Part shown: one piece after another, positions 51,501-59,190 of the stretch
Layout: every line of letters starts with the position of its first letter
Position numbering within the stretch: position 1 is the stretch's first letter
Source of the DNA: PFJX01 sp040757575
GTDB taxonomy: Bacteria > Pseudomonadota > Gammaproteobacteria > Burkholderiales > Thiobacillaceae
Direction of reading: 5' to 3'
Assembly: GCA_040757575.1 (NCBI GenBank)
Contig: JBFLXA010000004.1
Location: forward strand, 62,001 to 126,000
Length of the DNA: 64,000 bases
The notes under the pieces: generated by a model
Told to the model about the DNA's origin: nothing
What the model saw: only the letters and a program-made list of their open reading frames with translations
Databases searched by the model: none
Translations under genes and position numbers: made by a program

Positions 51501-54500
51501 AATTCATAGGCCATCAGGTCGCCGCCGCCGGAGAGGTCCAGAACGGCGCTGCCGGCCTGGGTCACGTTGTCGCCCTGGAGGGTGATCTTGCCCGACGGCG
51601 GTGCGGAGACGCTCAGCCACTCCCGGCCCCCCAGTTGGCTCAGGCCGTAGGGGATGAGGGCGCCGCCGGTGCCCACGGAGGTGAGGCTGTCCGCAGCCAG
51701 GGTGAGGGTGTCGGCTTCCAGGCGGATTTCCCCCAGGGGGGCCTTCAGGGCGCCGCCCTGGATCAGGGTTTCGGCCACCAGGGTCAGGCTGCCGCCGGCG
51801 GACAGCACGTTGCTGGTGGGGAACAGGCTGCCGTTGGCCTGGCGGGCCCGGGCCACGGTGAGGGTGGCGCCGGGGGTGGGGGCCTGGAAGGCAAAGTCCA
51901 TGTCCGTGGCCGGGTAGATCTGCCGGGCGGTGAGGTCCAGGTTTCCGGCCGTGAGCAGGTGGCCGCTTTCCCGGGCGCGGATGTCCAGGTCGGCAGCAAG
52001 GTTCAAGGACTGGACGCCACTGAAGGCCAGGTAGCCCGCCAGGTCCGTCCAGTCGCTGCTGAAGCCCAGGCTGTTGCCCGCCGTGACGGCCAGGTGGGCC
52101 GCCGTCACCTGGGGGGTGAGGGCCGCATCGTTGCGGAAGGAGAGGTAGGCCGCTTCCAGTTCGGCATCGCCGTGGCCGGCCAGGGCCACCAGAGGGGTGT
52201 TGAAGGTCAGCCGGGCCAGGCCGGCCAGGTCCACGCCGGCTTCCACCACCACCCGGTCCTGGCCGGTCTGGGTGGCGCGGGTGGTGAAGTAACTGGCCAG
52301 ACTCAGACTGGAAAAGCCCCCCTGCTCAATTTGCGCCACGCTGATGCGCCCCTGGCCGTTGCCCAGGGCACCGGCCAGGTTGTCGCCGGGGGTCAGGCCG
52401 CCGGTGCTGGGGGTGGCCTGCTGGGTCAGGGTCAGCACCCGGCCGCCGATGGGGACGGCATTGTCGTTCTGGGTGCCCGGGTCCTGGCCCAGCAGGGCCA
52501 GGTTCAGACGCCCGCCTTCGGCCCCCGGGCCATCCCCCGAAGCCAGCAGGGTGCCGTCCAGCAACAGGCCTTCCCGGGCGGTGAGGCTGATTTCGCCGCC
52601 GTTGCCTGCCAGGGTGGTGCGTGCGTAGCCCTGGTCCGTCAGCACGTCCACCTGGGCCCGGGTGCCCGAGGCGTCCAGCACCGCGCCCTGGTCCAGGACC
52701 AGATAACCCTTGGCCGCCTGGATGTCGATGTGGCCGCTGTCCAGCAGGGTGCCCCGCAGCAGACCGGTGCCATCGGCGGGCGTGGCCAGGAAGTGGCTGC
52801 GGGCCAGCAGACGGGCCTGGTCGCCGATCCAGATGCCCCGGCTGTCGTCGTAGGTGGAGGTGTCCCCGGACAGACGCAGGGTGATGTCGCCGCCAGGGGC
52901 GATCAGGCTACCGAACACGTCCAGCCGGTCGCCGGCTTTGAGGGTGATGCTGCCGCCGGGGGTGGTGATGACCTGGGTGTTGGCGGTCACCGTCAGGGAG
53001 CCGATCTCGCTGCCGGCGGCGGCGGCGAAGGTGAGGTCCACGGGCTGGGCGAGATGGTCCGGCAGGAAGCCGGTCTGGGCCAGGCCTCGCAGGCTGTCGG
53101 CACTGGCCTGGCTGTGGATGTCGCCAGGCAGCAGGTATTGGGCGGCCCGGGCCTGGATGACTGTGCCGGAACCGTCTCCCAGGATGAAATGTCCGCCGTT
53201 CAGGCGAGGCGCGGTCACTTCATATTGGGTAAAGCCGCCCTGCTGGAAGAAGTCCGCCCCCAGCCAGAATGTGCCGTTCCCGGGGTTTGTGCCACCGATC
53301 TGGACGTCCTGCTGGACGGTGATGGACAGGCTGCCTCCCTTTTCGAAGCCATAGCCCGTCAGGCTGCCGGCCAGGTCCAGGGTGGCGCCGGTGAGGTCGA
53401 TGCTGCCGCCATCTCCCAATGCCAGGCTGCCGTCCGCCTGGCGCCAGGCGCCGGCGGATACGTCCACCCGGCTGCCGGCCCCCAGGACGACGGTGCCCGT
53501 GGCTTCCACTACTACGCTGCCGCCGTCCAGGGTGACCGGGGCAAGAAAACCGGCCGGGTTGGCGGGGTCGTCCAGGGTCCACTGGCCGGCGGTGCTGAGG
53601 GTGATGCCGGGGGCCAGATTGATGTCGCCCCCCTTCACGCTGATCTGGCCCCCGGGGGTGGAGATGTCCTGGCGCACATCCACTTGGGCAGAGACCAGGT
53701 TCACCTCGCCCTCGGGGGCGATGGGCATGGCCGCTTCCACCCGCAGGTTCTGGTCGGCGGCCAGACTGATGTGGTCGAAGTCCACCAGCCGATCAGCGGC
53801 GATCTGGTTGGCGGACTGGGCCGGCAGGGCATCCCCCATGCCGAAGTTTGCCGGCAGGGCGGTTTGCGCCTCCACCACTCGCAGCAAAGCCGGGGCCAGG
53901 TATTGGTAAGGGGCCACGGGCTGGCTTACGCCTACCGTGAAGCTGCCCCCCTGGGGACGGTCCTGGCGCTGGCGTTCGCCGACGATGGTGTGGGCCCGCA
54001 GGGTGCCATCCAGGGCCAGGCCGCCCGGGGCCCAGACGGTCAGGCCGCCCGCGTCCATGCCCTGGGTGTAGGCGGCGTGGTAGGTGCCCTTGGGGCCCTG
54101 GCCCAGGTTCCAGCTGCGGGTGACGCCCCATTTTGGGTCGGTGACCGCATACACGTCGGAAAGGCCTTCGTAGGCCACGTCGGTGCGGGCTTCGGAAATG
54201 TCCGTCAGACGGCCCTGGTAGGTAAGCTGGCTGGTCTTGATGGTGCCGGCGGCATAGGCCAGGGAGCCCCCGGAAACATCCAGCACCGAGCCTTGCCGGG
54301 CCACCACGTCCCCTTCCGACTTGAGCAGGATCTGGCCCCCCACGGTGGATTTCTCCGCCACGGTCTTGCCGTTCAGGGCGGCGGCGGCGGAATAGTCGAA
54401 CAGGGGCGTGCCTTCCCGGGCATCCAGGTACACGGTCTGGCCGAACAGGGGGCCGCCCCGCAGCAGGGGGGCATCCTTCAGTTGTTCGGAATAGAGCTTC

Positions 54501-55849
54501 ACGGCCAACTGGTGGTCTTCCATGGCCAGGGCCACGTTTTCCAGGCCGGAGACGTCGATCAGGGCCTGGCTGCCCAGGTAGATATGGGCGCTGGCGTCCC
54601 TATAGTGGCCATTGGGGGTGAGTTGGTACTTGCCATCCTTGTCCAGGGCACGGGGGTCCAGGACGGCGCTCACCTCCACCGTGCCGCCGGGGGCCAGCAG
54701 GGTGCCATCCAGGACCACACTGCGGCCCTGGATGTCGATGCGGGAGGCTGTGAAGGCCTGGGCATCCAGCACTTCTTCCGTGTCGCCGGTTTCCGGCAGC
54801 ACTTCGGTGACGCTGCCGGCCGCCAGGGTGACGGTGCCCGTGCGGGTGGGGGTGAGCATCCGCTCCGCCGTGTCGCCGTCCCCGTCCACGTCCTGGGTGT
54901 CCGTCAGGTTGGTGAGCACCGTGTCCCGGGCCCGCAGGAAGATGCTGCCGCCGGAGCGTACCGAGGTGGTGGCGGTGATGCGTCCCTGCTGGTTCACCGC
55001 CAAGCCCACCAGGCTCACGTTGCCCCGTTGGGCGATGATCCGGCCCAGGTTGGTGGCGGTGCCGCCGGCATCCACTTCCACCAGCACCCCGGCCGGGTCC
55101 GTGGCGTCGTTCAGATAGACCTTCTCCCCCGCCGCCAGAATGGTCTGGCCGTCCGGGGTTTCGATGACGCCGGCGTTTTCCACCTGGGGGGCCAGCAGCA
55201 TGATGCGTCCGCCGCTGGCGGCGGTGAGCCGGGCGCCGGCTTCCACCTGCACGAAGCCCGTGCTGCCCGTGAACACCGGCGGGCGGTTCAGGTCTGCCAG
55301 GATGCCGGTGTTGAAGGTGTCGTCGGAGATGTTCAGGCTGGAGGCGGTCAGGGCCCCCACGTCCACCTGGGCACCGTCCTTGAACAGGATGCCATTCTGG
55401 TTCAGCAGGTAGATGTGGCCGTTGGCTTTCAGTGCCCCGGCAATCTCGCTGGGGCTGGCCTGCCAGATGCGGTTCAGGGCGGCGGACTGGGCGTTGGGCT
55501 GGTTGAACTGGACGGTGTGGCCGGCGCCGATGTTGAAACTCTGCCAGTTGAGAATCGCCTTGTTCGTGGTCTGCTGGATGATGCCCTGGGTGCCCTGCAC
55601 GCTGTAACTGGCGGCACCGCTGGTGACAAAGGCGGTGGGGTTGGGGCTGCTACCGCAGGCGCCGCCGCCGCAGGCCACCGGCAGTTGGGCGAAGACGGGG
55701 GTGGCTGCCAGCAAGGTGGCCAGTGTAAAGGCGGGTGTAAGGGCCGGCGCAGCCTTGCTGCCTTTGCCCCGGGACCGGGCCGCCTCATGGACGGGCACGT
55801 ACATCCCCAACTGGGTGTTGAAGACCAGGCGGAAAAGACGGGCATTCAT
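45581..55849 (-). CDS. Giant two-partner-secretion exoprotein (filamentous haemagglutinin family, TpsA)
   Basis: The 3422-residue protein has an extended signal peptide (MNARLFRLVFNTQLGMYVPV, then a hydrophobic core ending AATPVFAQ) and a TPS domain (about 75-330; FNIGAGHTVQFNQPN, LLNQNGILF). A long beta-helical stalk of repeated filamentous haemagglutinin-like strands and a DUF3739-type C-terminal region follow, ending PTFLTVEVLGFG plus a charged tail. It is secreted by the TpsB encoded 42 bases upstream and is probably an adhesin. No C-terminal toxin domain, PEP-CTERM anchor or Cys-hook is seen, so it may be released or held another way. Confidence 0.93.
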   Translation of the reverse strand: MNARLFRLVFNTQLGMYVPVHEAARSRGKGSKAAPALTPAFTLATLLAATPVFAQLPVACGGGACGSSPNPTAFVTSGAASYSVQGTQGIIQQTTNKAILNWQSFNIGAGHTVQFNQPNAQSAALNRIWQASPSEIAGALKANGHIYLLNQNGILFKDGAQVDVGALTASSLNISDDTFNTGILADLNRPPVFTGSTGFVQVEAGARLTAASGGRIMLLAPQVENAGVIETPDGQTILAAGEKVYLNDATDPAGVLVEVDAGGTATNLGRIIAQRGNVSLVGLAVNQQGRITATTSVRSGGSIFLRARDTVLTNLTDTQDVDGDGDTAERMLTPTRTGTVTLAAGSVTEVLPETGDTEEVLDAQAFTASRIDIQGRSVVLDGTLLAPGGTVEVSAVLDPRALDKDGKYQLTPNGHYRDASAHIYLGSQALIDVSGLENVALAMEDHQLAVKLYSEQLKDAPLLRGGPLFGQTVYLDAREGTPLFDYSAAAALNGKTVAEKSTVGGQILLKSEGDVVARQGSVLDVSGGSLAYAAGTIKTSQLTYQGRLTDISEARTDVAYEGLSDVYAVTDPKWGVTRSWNLGQGPKGTYHAAYTQGMDAGGLTVWAPGGLALDGTLRAHTIVGERQRQDRPQGGSFTVGVSQPVAPYQYLAPALLRVVEAQTALPANFGMGDALPAQSANQIAADRLVDFDHISLAADQNLRVEAAMPIAPEGEVNLVSAQVDVRQDISTPGGQISVKGGDINLAPGITLSTAGQWTLDDPANPAGFLAPVTLDGGSVVVEATGTVVLGAGSRVDVSAGAWRQADGSLALGDGGSIDLTGATLDLAGSLTGYGFEKGGSLSITVQQDVQIGGTNPGNGTFWLGADFFQQGGFTQYEVTAPRLNGGHFILGDGSGTVIQARAAQYLLPGDIHSQASADSLRGLAQTGFLPDHLAQPVDLTFAAAAGSEIGSLTVTANTQVITTPGGSITLKAGDRLDVFGSLIAPGGDITLRLSGDTSTYDDSRGIWIGDQARLLARSHFLATPADGTGLLRGTLLDSGHIDIQAAKGYLVLDQGAVLDASGTRAQVDVLTDQGYARTTLAGNGGEISLTAREGLLLDGTLLASGDGPGAEGGRLNLALLGQDPGTQNDNAVPIGGRVLTLTQQATPSTGGLTPGDNLAGALGNGQGRISVAQIEQGGFSSLSLASYFTTRATQTGQDRVVVEAGVDLAGLARLTFNTPLVALAGHGDAELEAAYLSFRNDAALTPQVTAAHLAVTAGNSLGFSSDWTDLAGYLAFSGVQSLNLAADLDIRARESGHLLTAGNLDLTARQIYPATDMDFAFQAPTPGATLTVARARQANGSLFPTSNVLSAGGSLTLVAETLIQGGALKAPLGEIRLEADTLTLAADSLTSVGTGGALIPYGLSQLGGREWLSVSAPPSGKITLQGDNVTQAGSAVLDLSGGGDLMAYEFVNGIYGSRNLLDEVAGVFAVLPGEQSGYAPADFNLDLVTKYAISGHGPQAGDAVYLSGGNGLSAGVYTLLPGRYALLPGAYLVQTRDGTTDMSPRQNLTLPDGSSLVSGYRLNLASGARDSRSSGFVLTPGSVFDVGAGAVYRGPAEYARIYANSHFQDLARSQGTAPPNLPRDAGQLVLDASRQLVLDGSLLTQPGTGGKGALVDIVSSHIRVVSDLGVSDGTLQLDADMLSGLNLDSLLLGGTRSVAGGITRITAGADIVSIENDAAHALQARELLLIGGDSLDVAANAALLAQGGQAKEGDTLQLTGDSAFMRLSSLGDAAILRSGASANPTRGDLRVGSNALLAADRALAMDATDDFENAGRFALGQGASAYFGARRISLGNPAGTVNGLLLDNTNLAALGQVARLTLSSGNTVDLYGGVDFGNADLALTLQGAGLAGYDNNGTTSTLTASTLVLANPNGQAFSAAGPLGDGTLKLEAGRIELGSAVAGAVASQDVKIQGYDTVKLVTPGDIAAAADGSLHITAASTEFQSGRLTSASGVDQTLQATGSLNLTRHAQPSSLSALPADSLGGRLAFLGQDVTVAGRIDLPAGEILIKAVDGGSGSGHVTLTSTAELKAASGQSVFDGQTRTTTAGTVQVVSEDGDVVFQAGAQVDVSGIANDGGLLAVEAGGSAVFEAGLAGGLEGNAGAGALGARFSLDAGNVKAAANQTGNDFSAVNDVVEAGGFHDERSLRLRNGDVEIAQTDTVTAERFSLTTEAGRIDVKGSLDARGSDGGQVDLHASGDVTLHGSGRIDASATAPEGGGGTVYLATRNGTIDLQTSDPGKGIFLAGGSSGQGGTLHLRAPRNAGNDDLAVSRLASHVDQARRVRLEGYESLTDNNLSAADVGTNGTAYKHARDFMANLAAIRTRLGVSPADATFELTPGVEITSAGDLTLASDWSLHAWRYDRNTGAVAASNTMAAGQNANGDLLAGILTLRAGGDLILNGSLSDGFSTATTAGTAQGRDAWSLRLVSGADLTSANPMGLQSAAALASAADKGDTTLANAKMVRTGAGEIDLAVAGKLTLNNEASVIYTAGRQADALAGFTSPTNNLKPLYLTDGGDIDIQVRGDIEGKLPAAGGAQQLVTNWLFRQGGGSTGKDVTWWVRPDLFKQGVATLGGGNVRIQAGGSIKYLSASAATTGRVPNKDASQLEVDGGGDLLVRAGGDLLSGVYHLGRGTGRLYAGGRIDDAGMVDAIATNDRGDTLGNTPMGMMLSLQDGQFKLQAGADLFVEALINPTLWGQSTGSTGNLANILDNTGLRSFFGTYGADSGISLASLHGDTLYGSTDAKTVVEKVKSGVNINLAASSNSGALNALYIQPGQFEAVAHGGNVSLTSLTLWPARDGGVNLLANGDVAFRYATASGLYVSDADASLLAGTGAPVAALAGGAFLDQLAMLRDGHALTPVHTGTSGINHIVARQGDITTLNQSTSAANADALFTLRTAQALRLVAGRDISKLDMDIQHVNPQDLSTVSAGRDLTLPTGGALNVGGPGEVLILAGRHIDLGDSDGINSVANTRNSVLDGETGANLSLMAGLGSQGLALADYLATYIDPLGTGPAALAGDSGALTAYRADMAAQVGAYMRRLTGNGSLSDAQALTDFLALDSGRQTVFVGRHLSSELEAAADAYFASGNEADYARGYAAIETLFPGADGNASPYLGDVNLFRSSIKTVRNASIDLLAPGGMVNAGLPGAGSGGGIVTERGGAIRSVSDAGFLVNQSKVITQYASDISVWVSNGDIDAGRGSQTAVSVPQKTVVVDEDGFVTVEYKGVATGSGIRAQTYDPDGPVGPLTAPPLTGVSVALLAPRGVLNAGEAGIAAGQLKVIAQEVLGKENIKVEGSASGVTLDASSIAAPPAPNLSDAGKVSDEATRSLADNSRNAESQQDRMKESLAAFRPTFLTVEVLGFGSGTASTREEEEARRQAAQGKRG

Positions 55850-55891
55850 GGCGGCACTCCTCGGGAAATCAGCGTATGTGTTCCGGGTGCC

Positions 55892-57532
55892 TTACCAGGC
55901 ATACCCCAGACGCAGGTGGAAACGGTCATCGCCGGCCTGGATCTGGCCGGCATCTTCATGGGGTTGGGCCCAGTCCAGGCTGCCGTACAGGCCTGCGCTG
56001 TCCTTGAAACGCAGGCCCAGGCCGGCGGCCAGCAGGTCGAAGCGGTCGGTCTGGCCCGGCAGGGGTTCCTGGATGCCCAGACTGGCGCCTTCCACGAAGG
56101 CGTAGAGATTGAATTCCTCCAGCCGGGGGGAGAGCTTCGCTGCCAGGGAGGGGGTGCGCAGTTCCAGGCCCCAGGCCAGGCCTTCATCGCCGGCGGCGGC
56201 GGATTCCGTATAGCCCCGCACCGAATCCACGCCTCCGGCGGTGAACTGTTCGTTGGAGATCAGGGGGCTGTTGGCCACCTGCACCGCCCCCCGGCCAAAG
56301 AGGCTCCAGCCGCCGTCGAAGGTGTGGGTGTGTTTCAGGTCCAGACGCAGATAGGCATAGTTGGCCCGGCCCAGGTAGCGCTTGCAGGCAAACTCATTCA
56401 CGAAAATGCCGGGCAGACATTCCACCTCGTCGTCCGCCAGGCCCCGGAAGGCAAAATTCAGGGCGGCGCTGAACTGGGTCTGGCTGCGGCTGCCCTGGAG
56501 GGTGCCGTCATAACCCAGGCTGAAGGGCAGGTAGGAAATGGGGGTGTTGCTGCTGTCGGTGCCCTGGAGGACGGTGGTTTCGTCGAAATCCTTGTAATCC
56601 ATGCCCAGGGTGAGGGAGTGGAAATAACCGGGCCGCTGGGGCAGGGGGATGATGTAGCGCAGGCCGGCGATGCGGCCGTTGCCCACCACGTTCACGTCTC
56701 CCACCGCCGCCACGTCGCTTTCCGATACCACGCCGTAGGCCGCCAGGTAATGGCCGTTGTCCAGGGGCCAGGTGTAGGTGAGGGACAGCACCTTGCTCTC
56801 GTCCAGGTCCTCGGGGGCGGTCTGCAGGCCCAGGGCCAGGCCGTGTTCCTTTTGCCACAGGTTGTCGTAGCGCAGGTTCAGGTTCAGGCGGCTTTTGGTG
56901 GTGTTGGCGGAGTAGCGGTCGTTCAGTTCCACGTTGCCGTGCAGGGGCAGGCGGTCTTCCACCTTCAGGTCCACTTCCACCTTGCCCGGGGTGCGGCCCG
57001 GCCGCATCACTGGGGTCACCCGGCGGTCGGCGCTTTTGTTCACGCTGGCCAGCTGCTTCTGCACCTCGGGGAAATAGGGCACCACCCCTTCCGCCAAGTC
57101 GGGGGCCCGGGATTTGATGCGGCCCAGGCTGTAATAACGGGCGCCGCTGACCCGCAGGCGTTCCACCTGGCCTTCGCTCACCCGCAGGCGCACCACGCCC
57201 CGGTCCACTTCCTGTTCCGGAATGTCCACGAACACCGTGGGGTAGCCTCCCTCCTGGTAGGCCTTTTCCAGGGCGGCCCGGGCGGCTTCCACGTCCTGGA
57301 TGGTCTTTTTCTCCCCCAGGAAGGGATACACCGCCGCCTCGATCTGGCCTGCCGTCAGCACGGTGTTGCCGGCCACGGCGAACTCGAATACGTCGAAGCC
57401 CTCCCCCTCTGCCTGGGGGGAGGGTGAGGGTGCCGGTGGAGTGGGCAGGGCGCCATCCGGCCCGGCCCAGGCCTGGGGGCCGGCCAGCCAGGCGGCAAAG
57501 CCCAGGGCAAAAGCAAGTTGTGTCTTAGTCAT
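55892..57532 (-). CDS. Two-partner-secretion transporter TpsB (ShlB/FhaC/HecB family)
   Basis: The 546-residue outer-membrane protein has a signal peptide (MTKTQLAFALGFAAWLAGPQ), a Pro-rich linker, POTRA domains (FEFAVAGNTVLTAGQIEAAV; DRGVVRLRVSEGQVERLRV) and a beta-barrel ending in Trp (LRLGYAW). The barrel carries VRGYTESAAAGDEG, the conserved VRGY loop. It exports the TpsA encoded directly downstream. I chose the ATG at 57532. A strong hairpin lies 17 bases upstream of it. Confidence 0.95.
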   Translation of the reverse strand: MTKTQLAFALGFAAWLAGPQAWAGPDGALPTPPAPSPSPQAEGEGFDVFEFAVAGNTVLTAGQIEAAVYPFLGEKKTIQDVEAARAALEKAYQEGGYPTVFVDIPEQEVDRGVVRLRVSEGQVERLRVSGARYYSLGRIKSRAPDLAEGVVPYFPEVQKQLASVNKSADRRVTPVMRPGRTPGKVEVDLKVEDRLPLHGNVELNDRYSANTTKSRLNLNLRYDNLWQKEHGLALGLQTAPEDLDESKVLSLTYTWPLDNGHYLAAYGVVSESDVAAVGDVNVVGNGRIAGLRYIIPLPQRPGYFHSLTLGMDYKDFDETTVLQGTDSSNTPISYLPFSLGYDGTLQGSRSQTQFSAALNFAFRGLADDEVECLPGIFVNEFACKRYLGRANYAYLRLDLKHTHTFDGGWSLFGRGAVQVANSPLISNEQFTAGGVDSVRGYTESAAAGDEGLAWGLELRTPSLAAKLSPRLEEFNLYAFVEGASLGIQEPLPGQTDRFDLLAAGLGLRFKDSAGLYGSLDWAQPHEDAGQIQAGDDRFHLRLGYAW

Positions 57533-57548
57533 CTGTTCACCGTTCAAA

Positions 57549-57583
57549 CCTTTGCCCAACCCCCGGCAGGGGCTGGGCAAAGG
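57549..57583 (-). promoter_or_regulatory. Leader hairpin immediately upstream of tpsB
   Basis: A 15-position stem with one mismatch (CCTTTGCCCA plus CCCC paired with GGGG plus TGGGCAAAGG), loop CGGCA. It ends 17 bases before the tpsB ATG and just before the likely ribosome binding site. Confidence 0.65.
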
Positions 57584-57623
57584 CCTCGGTACTGTGGCCG
57601 GACAACAGGCCGATCCATCAAGC

Positions 57624-57654
57624 AAAAAACCACTCCCCGTCGCCAGGGAGTGGT
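57624..57654 (-). terminator. Terminator after the phosphate-binding-like gene
   Basis: The stem ACCACTCCC / GGGAGTGGT is followed by a T-run on the minus strand. It separates the gene at 57698-59098 from tpsB. Confidence 0.85.
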
Positions 57655-57697
57655 TGCAAGCCTTGGCCCGGCCGGGCCGGGCCAGACTGTTCCCCGA

Positions 57698-59098
57698 TCA
57701 GAAGAACAGGTTCAGGGGCTGGCAGTTGTTGCCGAAGCGGGTGCCCTTGCCGACGATGTCGGGGTTGGCGTTGTGGTCAGCACCACCGGCGGGGGAGATG
57801 TACAGGCCCCGCAGGTCGGCCAGGCCGGGAACGCCCATGTTGTTCACCACGGTGCCCAGCATGGCCACGCCATCGGCGGAAGCGGTGTTGGCGGTGAAGA
57901 AGGACATTTCGGAGGCCATGCCGTAGGCGCCGTTGATGGCGTTCTGGCGGGCGCGGTCGTCCGTGGCGTTCTCGGGGGACACGCCGTCCAGCTTCACGAA
58001 ACGGTAGTCGTCCCGGTCAGTCTTGGTTTCGGCCAAGGGGTCGTTCTCCAGGGAGACCACGCCGATGGCGAAGTACTGGGTGGCGTTGTCGTTGGCCTTG
58101 TTCAGGCACTTCTTGACGTCGCTGGTGCCGGAGCTTTCGGTGACCCACAGGCCGGCGGCATCGGTGGGGGCGGAAGCGGTGTCATCAGCATCGGTAACAG
58201 GTGCATATTCGCCACCAGCGGAGCCCCGGTTGCAGGGGTTGCCCAGGAAGTAGGCATTGGAGGTGGCCTGGGTGCCGGAGGTGGGGACCCGGCGGCACAG
58301 GTTCACGGCCTTGCCGGCACCGGCGGCGCCCAGCAGGAAGGACCAGTCGGTCTGGTAGCCGCCACCCAGGGCGGCGATGGAGGCGTACTGGGCCTTGGTG
58401 ATGCTGGGCATGCAGGCGGGGTCCCGGAAGTCATCGCTGCCGCCGTCGGTGCAGTGGGCGGCGGTGATGCCCTGGGCAGTCTGCATGGCCCGGTACAGGT
58501 TGGTGCTGACGGCGACGCCGAAGACCTGGAACACGTTGGCGGAGACTTCGGTGCCCACGCTGGAGGGGGCGGTGGTGAACAGGTCCTGGAACAGGGGGCT
58601 GTCCACGTCGGACACGCCGCCGTCGGGCAGGGCGGGGGCGCTGTCAGCGGCCGTGGCGGCGGTGACGCTGGCGCAGCTGTTGTACACGTTGGCGGTGTTG
58701 GCGTTGGCCACGCAGGCGGCGTTGGTGTCCAGGGCGCCCAGGCGCTTCAGCTGGTCGCCGTTGACGTGGGGGGCGAAGGCGTTGAAGGAACCGCCGGACA
58801 CGGTGTGGTACATGACGGTCTTGCCCAGGGTGCTGGTGGTGCAGGCATAGGCCAGGTAGTCGCCGGCGGAACCGGGCACGGTGCCGGCGGCGTCGGCGGT
58901 GTACACGTCCACGGTGTCGGTGCAGTCGGTCTTGAAGGCTTCGAACACGTTGCGGGTGGGGGCTGAGGCGCCGGAGGCCCACACTTCGTGCAACTGGCCG
59001 GCGGTACGGGCAGCGGCGATCTCGGCGGGGGTCAGGGCGGCGGCTTGGCCGGCGGCGGTCAGGGCGGCCAGGGCCAGGGCGATTTGATGCAGTTTCAT
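57698..59098 (-). CDS. Divergent PstS-like extracytoplasmic binding protein with cysteines
   Basis: The 466-residue exported protein has a signal peptide (HQIALALAALTAAGQAAA). It starts its mature part with EVWASGASAPTRNVFEAF, like the GAGATFPY start of PstS. RRVPTSGTQATSNAYFL matches the phosphate-binding SDGSGTTY segment, and YFAIGVVSLEND the AIGYVS strand. It is about 130 residues longer than PstS and carries some ten Cys, probably disulphides, suggesting exposure outside the cytoplasm or at the surface. The ligand is inferred, not proven. I chose the ATG at 59098 for its aggag site. Confidence 0.72.
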   Translation of the reverse strand: MKLHQIALALAALTAAGQAAALTPAEIAAARTAGQLHEVWASGASAPTRNVFEAFKTDCTDTVDVYTADAAGTVPGSAGDYLAYACTTSTLGKTVMYHTVSGGSFNAFAPHVNGDQLKRLGALDTNAACVANANTANVYNSCASVTAATAADSAPALPDGGVSDVDSPLFQDLFTTAPSSVGTEVSANVFQVFGVAVSTNLYRAMQTAQGITAAHCTDGGSDDFRDPACMPSITKAQYASIAALGGGYQTDWSFLLGAAGAGKAVNLCRRVPTSGTQATSNAYFLGNPCNRGSAGGEYAPVTDADDTASAPTDAAGLWVTESSGTSDVKKCLNKANDNATQYFAIGVVSLENDPLAETKTDRDDYRFVKLDGVSPENATDDRARQNAINGAYGMASEMSFFTANTASADGVAMLGTVVNNMGVPGLADLRGLYISPAGGADHNANPDIVGKGTRFGNNCQPLNLFF

Positions 59099-59147
59099 GG
59101 TCAAGCTCCTAAACGTAAGACAGGAAAAGGGTCAGGCGGCGGGGCAA

Positions 59148-59176
59148 TGCCGGCCGGGGTGGACCCCGGTCCGGCA
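59148..59176. other. Intergenic hairpin after the second PEP-CTERM gene
   Basis: TGCCGGCCGGGG pairs with CCCCGG-T-CCGGCA around a 4-base loop. No T-run follows, so it may be an attenuator or stabilising 3' end rather than a strong terminator. Confidence 0.5.
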
Positions 59177-59190
59177 GCAGTCATGCAGGC

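Noticed and set aside
46000..55000. LapG cleavage site (TAAG/PAAG/AAAG) in TpsA
   Set aside because: AAG triplets occur, including one AAAG-containing run in the stalk, but none near a terminus in a convincing context. IAAG near the C-terminus belongs to a conserved family motif.
50867..57427. A 2186-residue open frame on the plus strand antisense to tpsA and tpsB
   Set aside because: It is a shadow of the high-GC minus-strand genes: Gly/Gln/Val/Ala-rich, no domain and no ribosome binding site, while the minus strand encodes clear TPS proteins.
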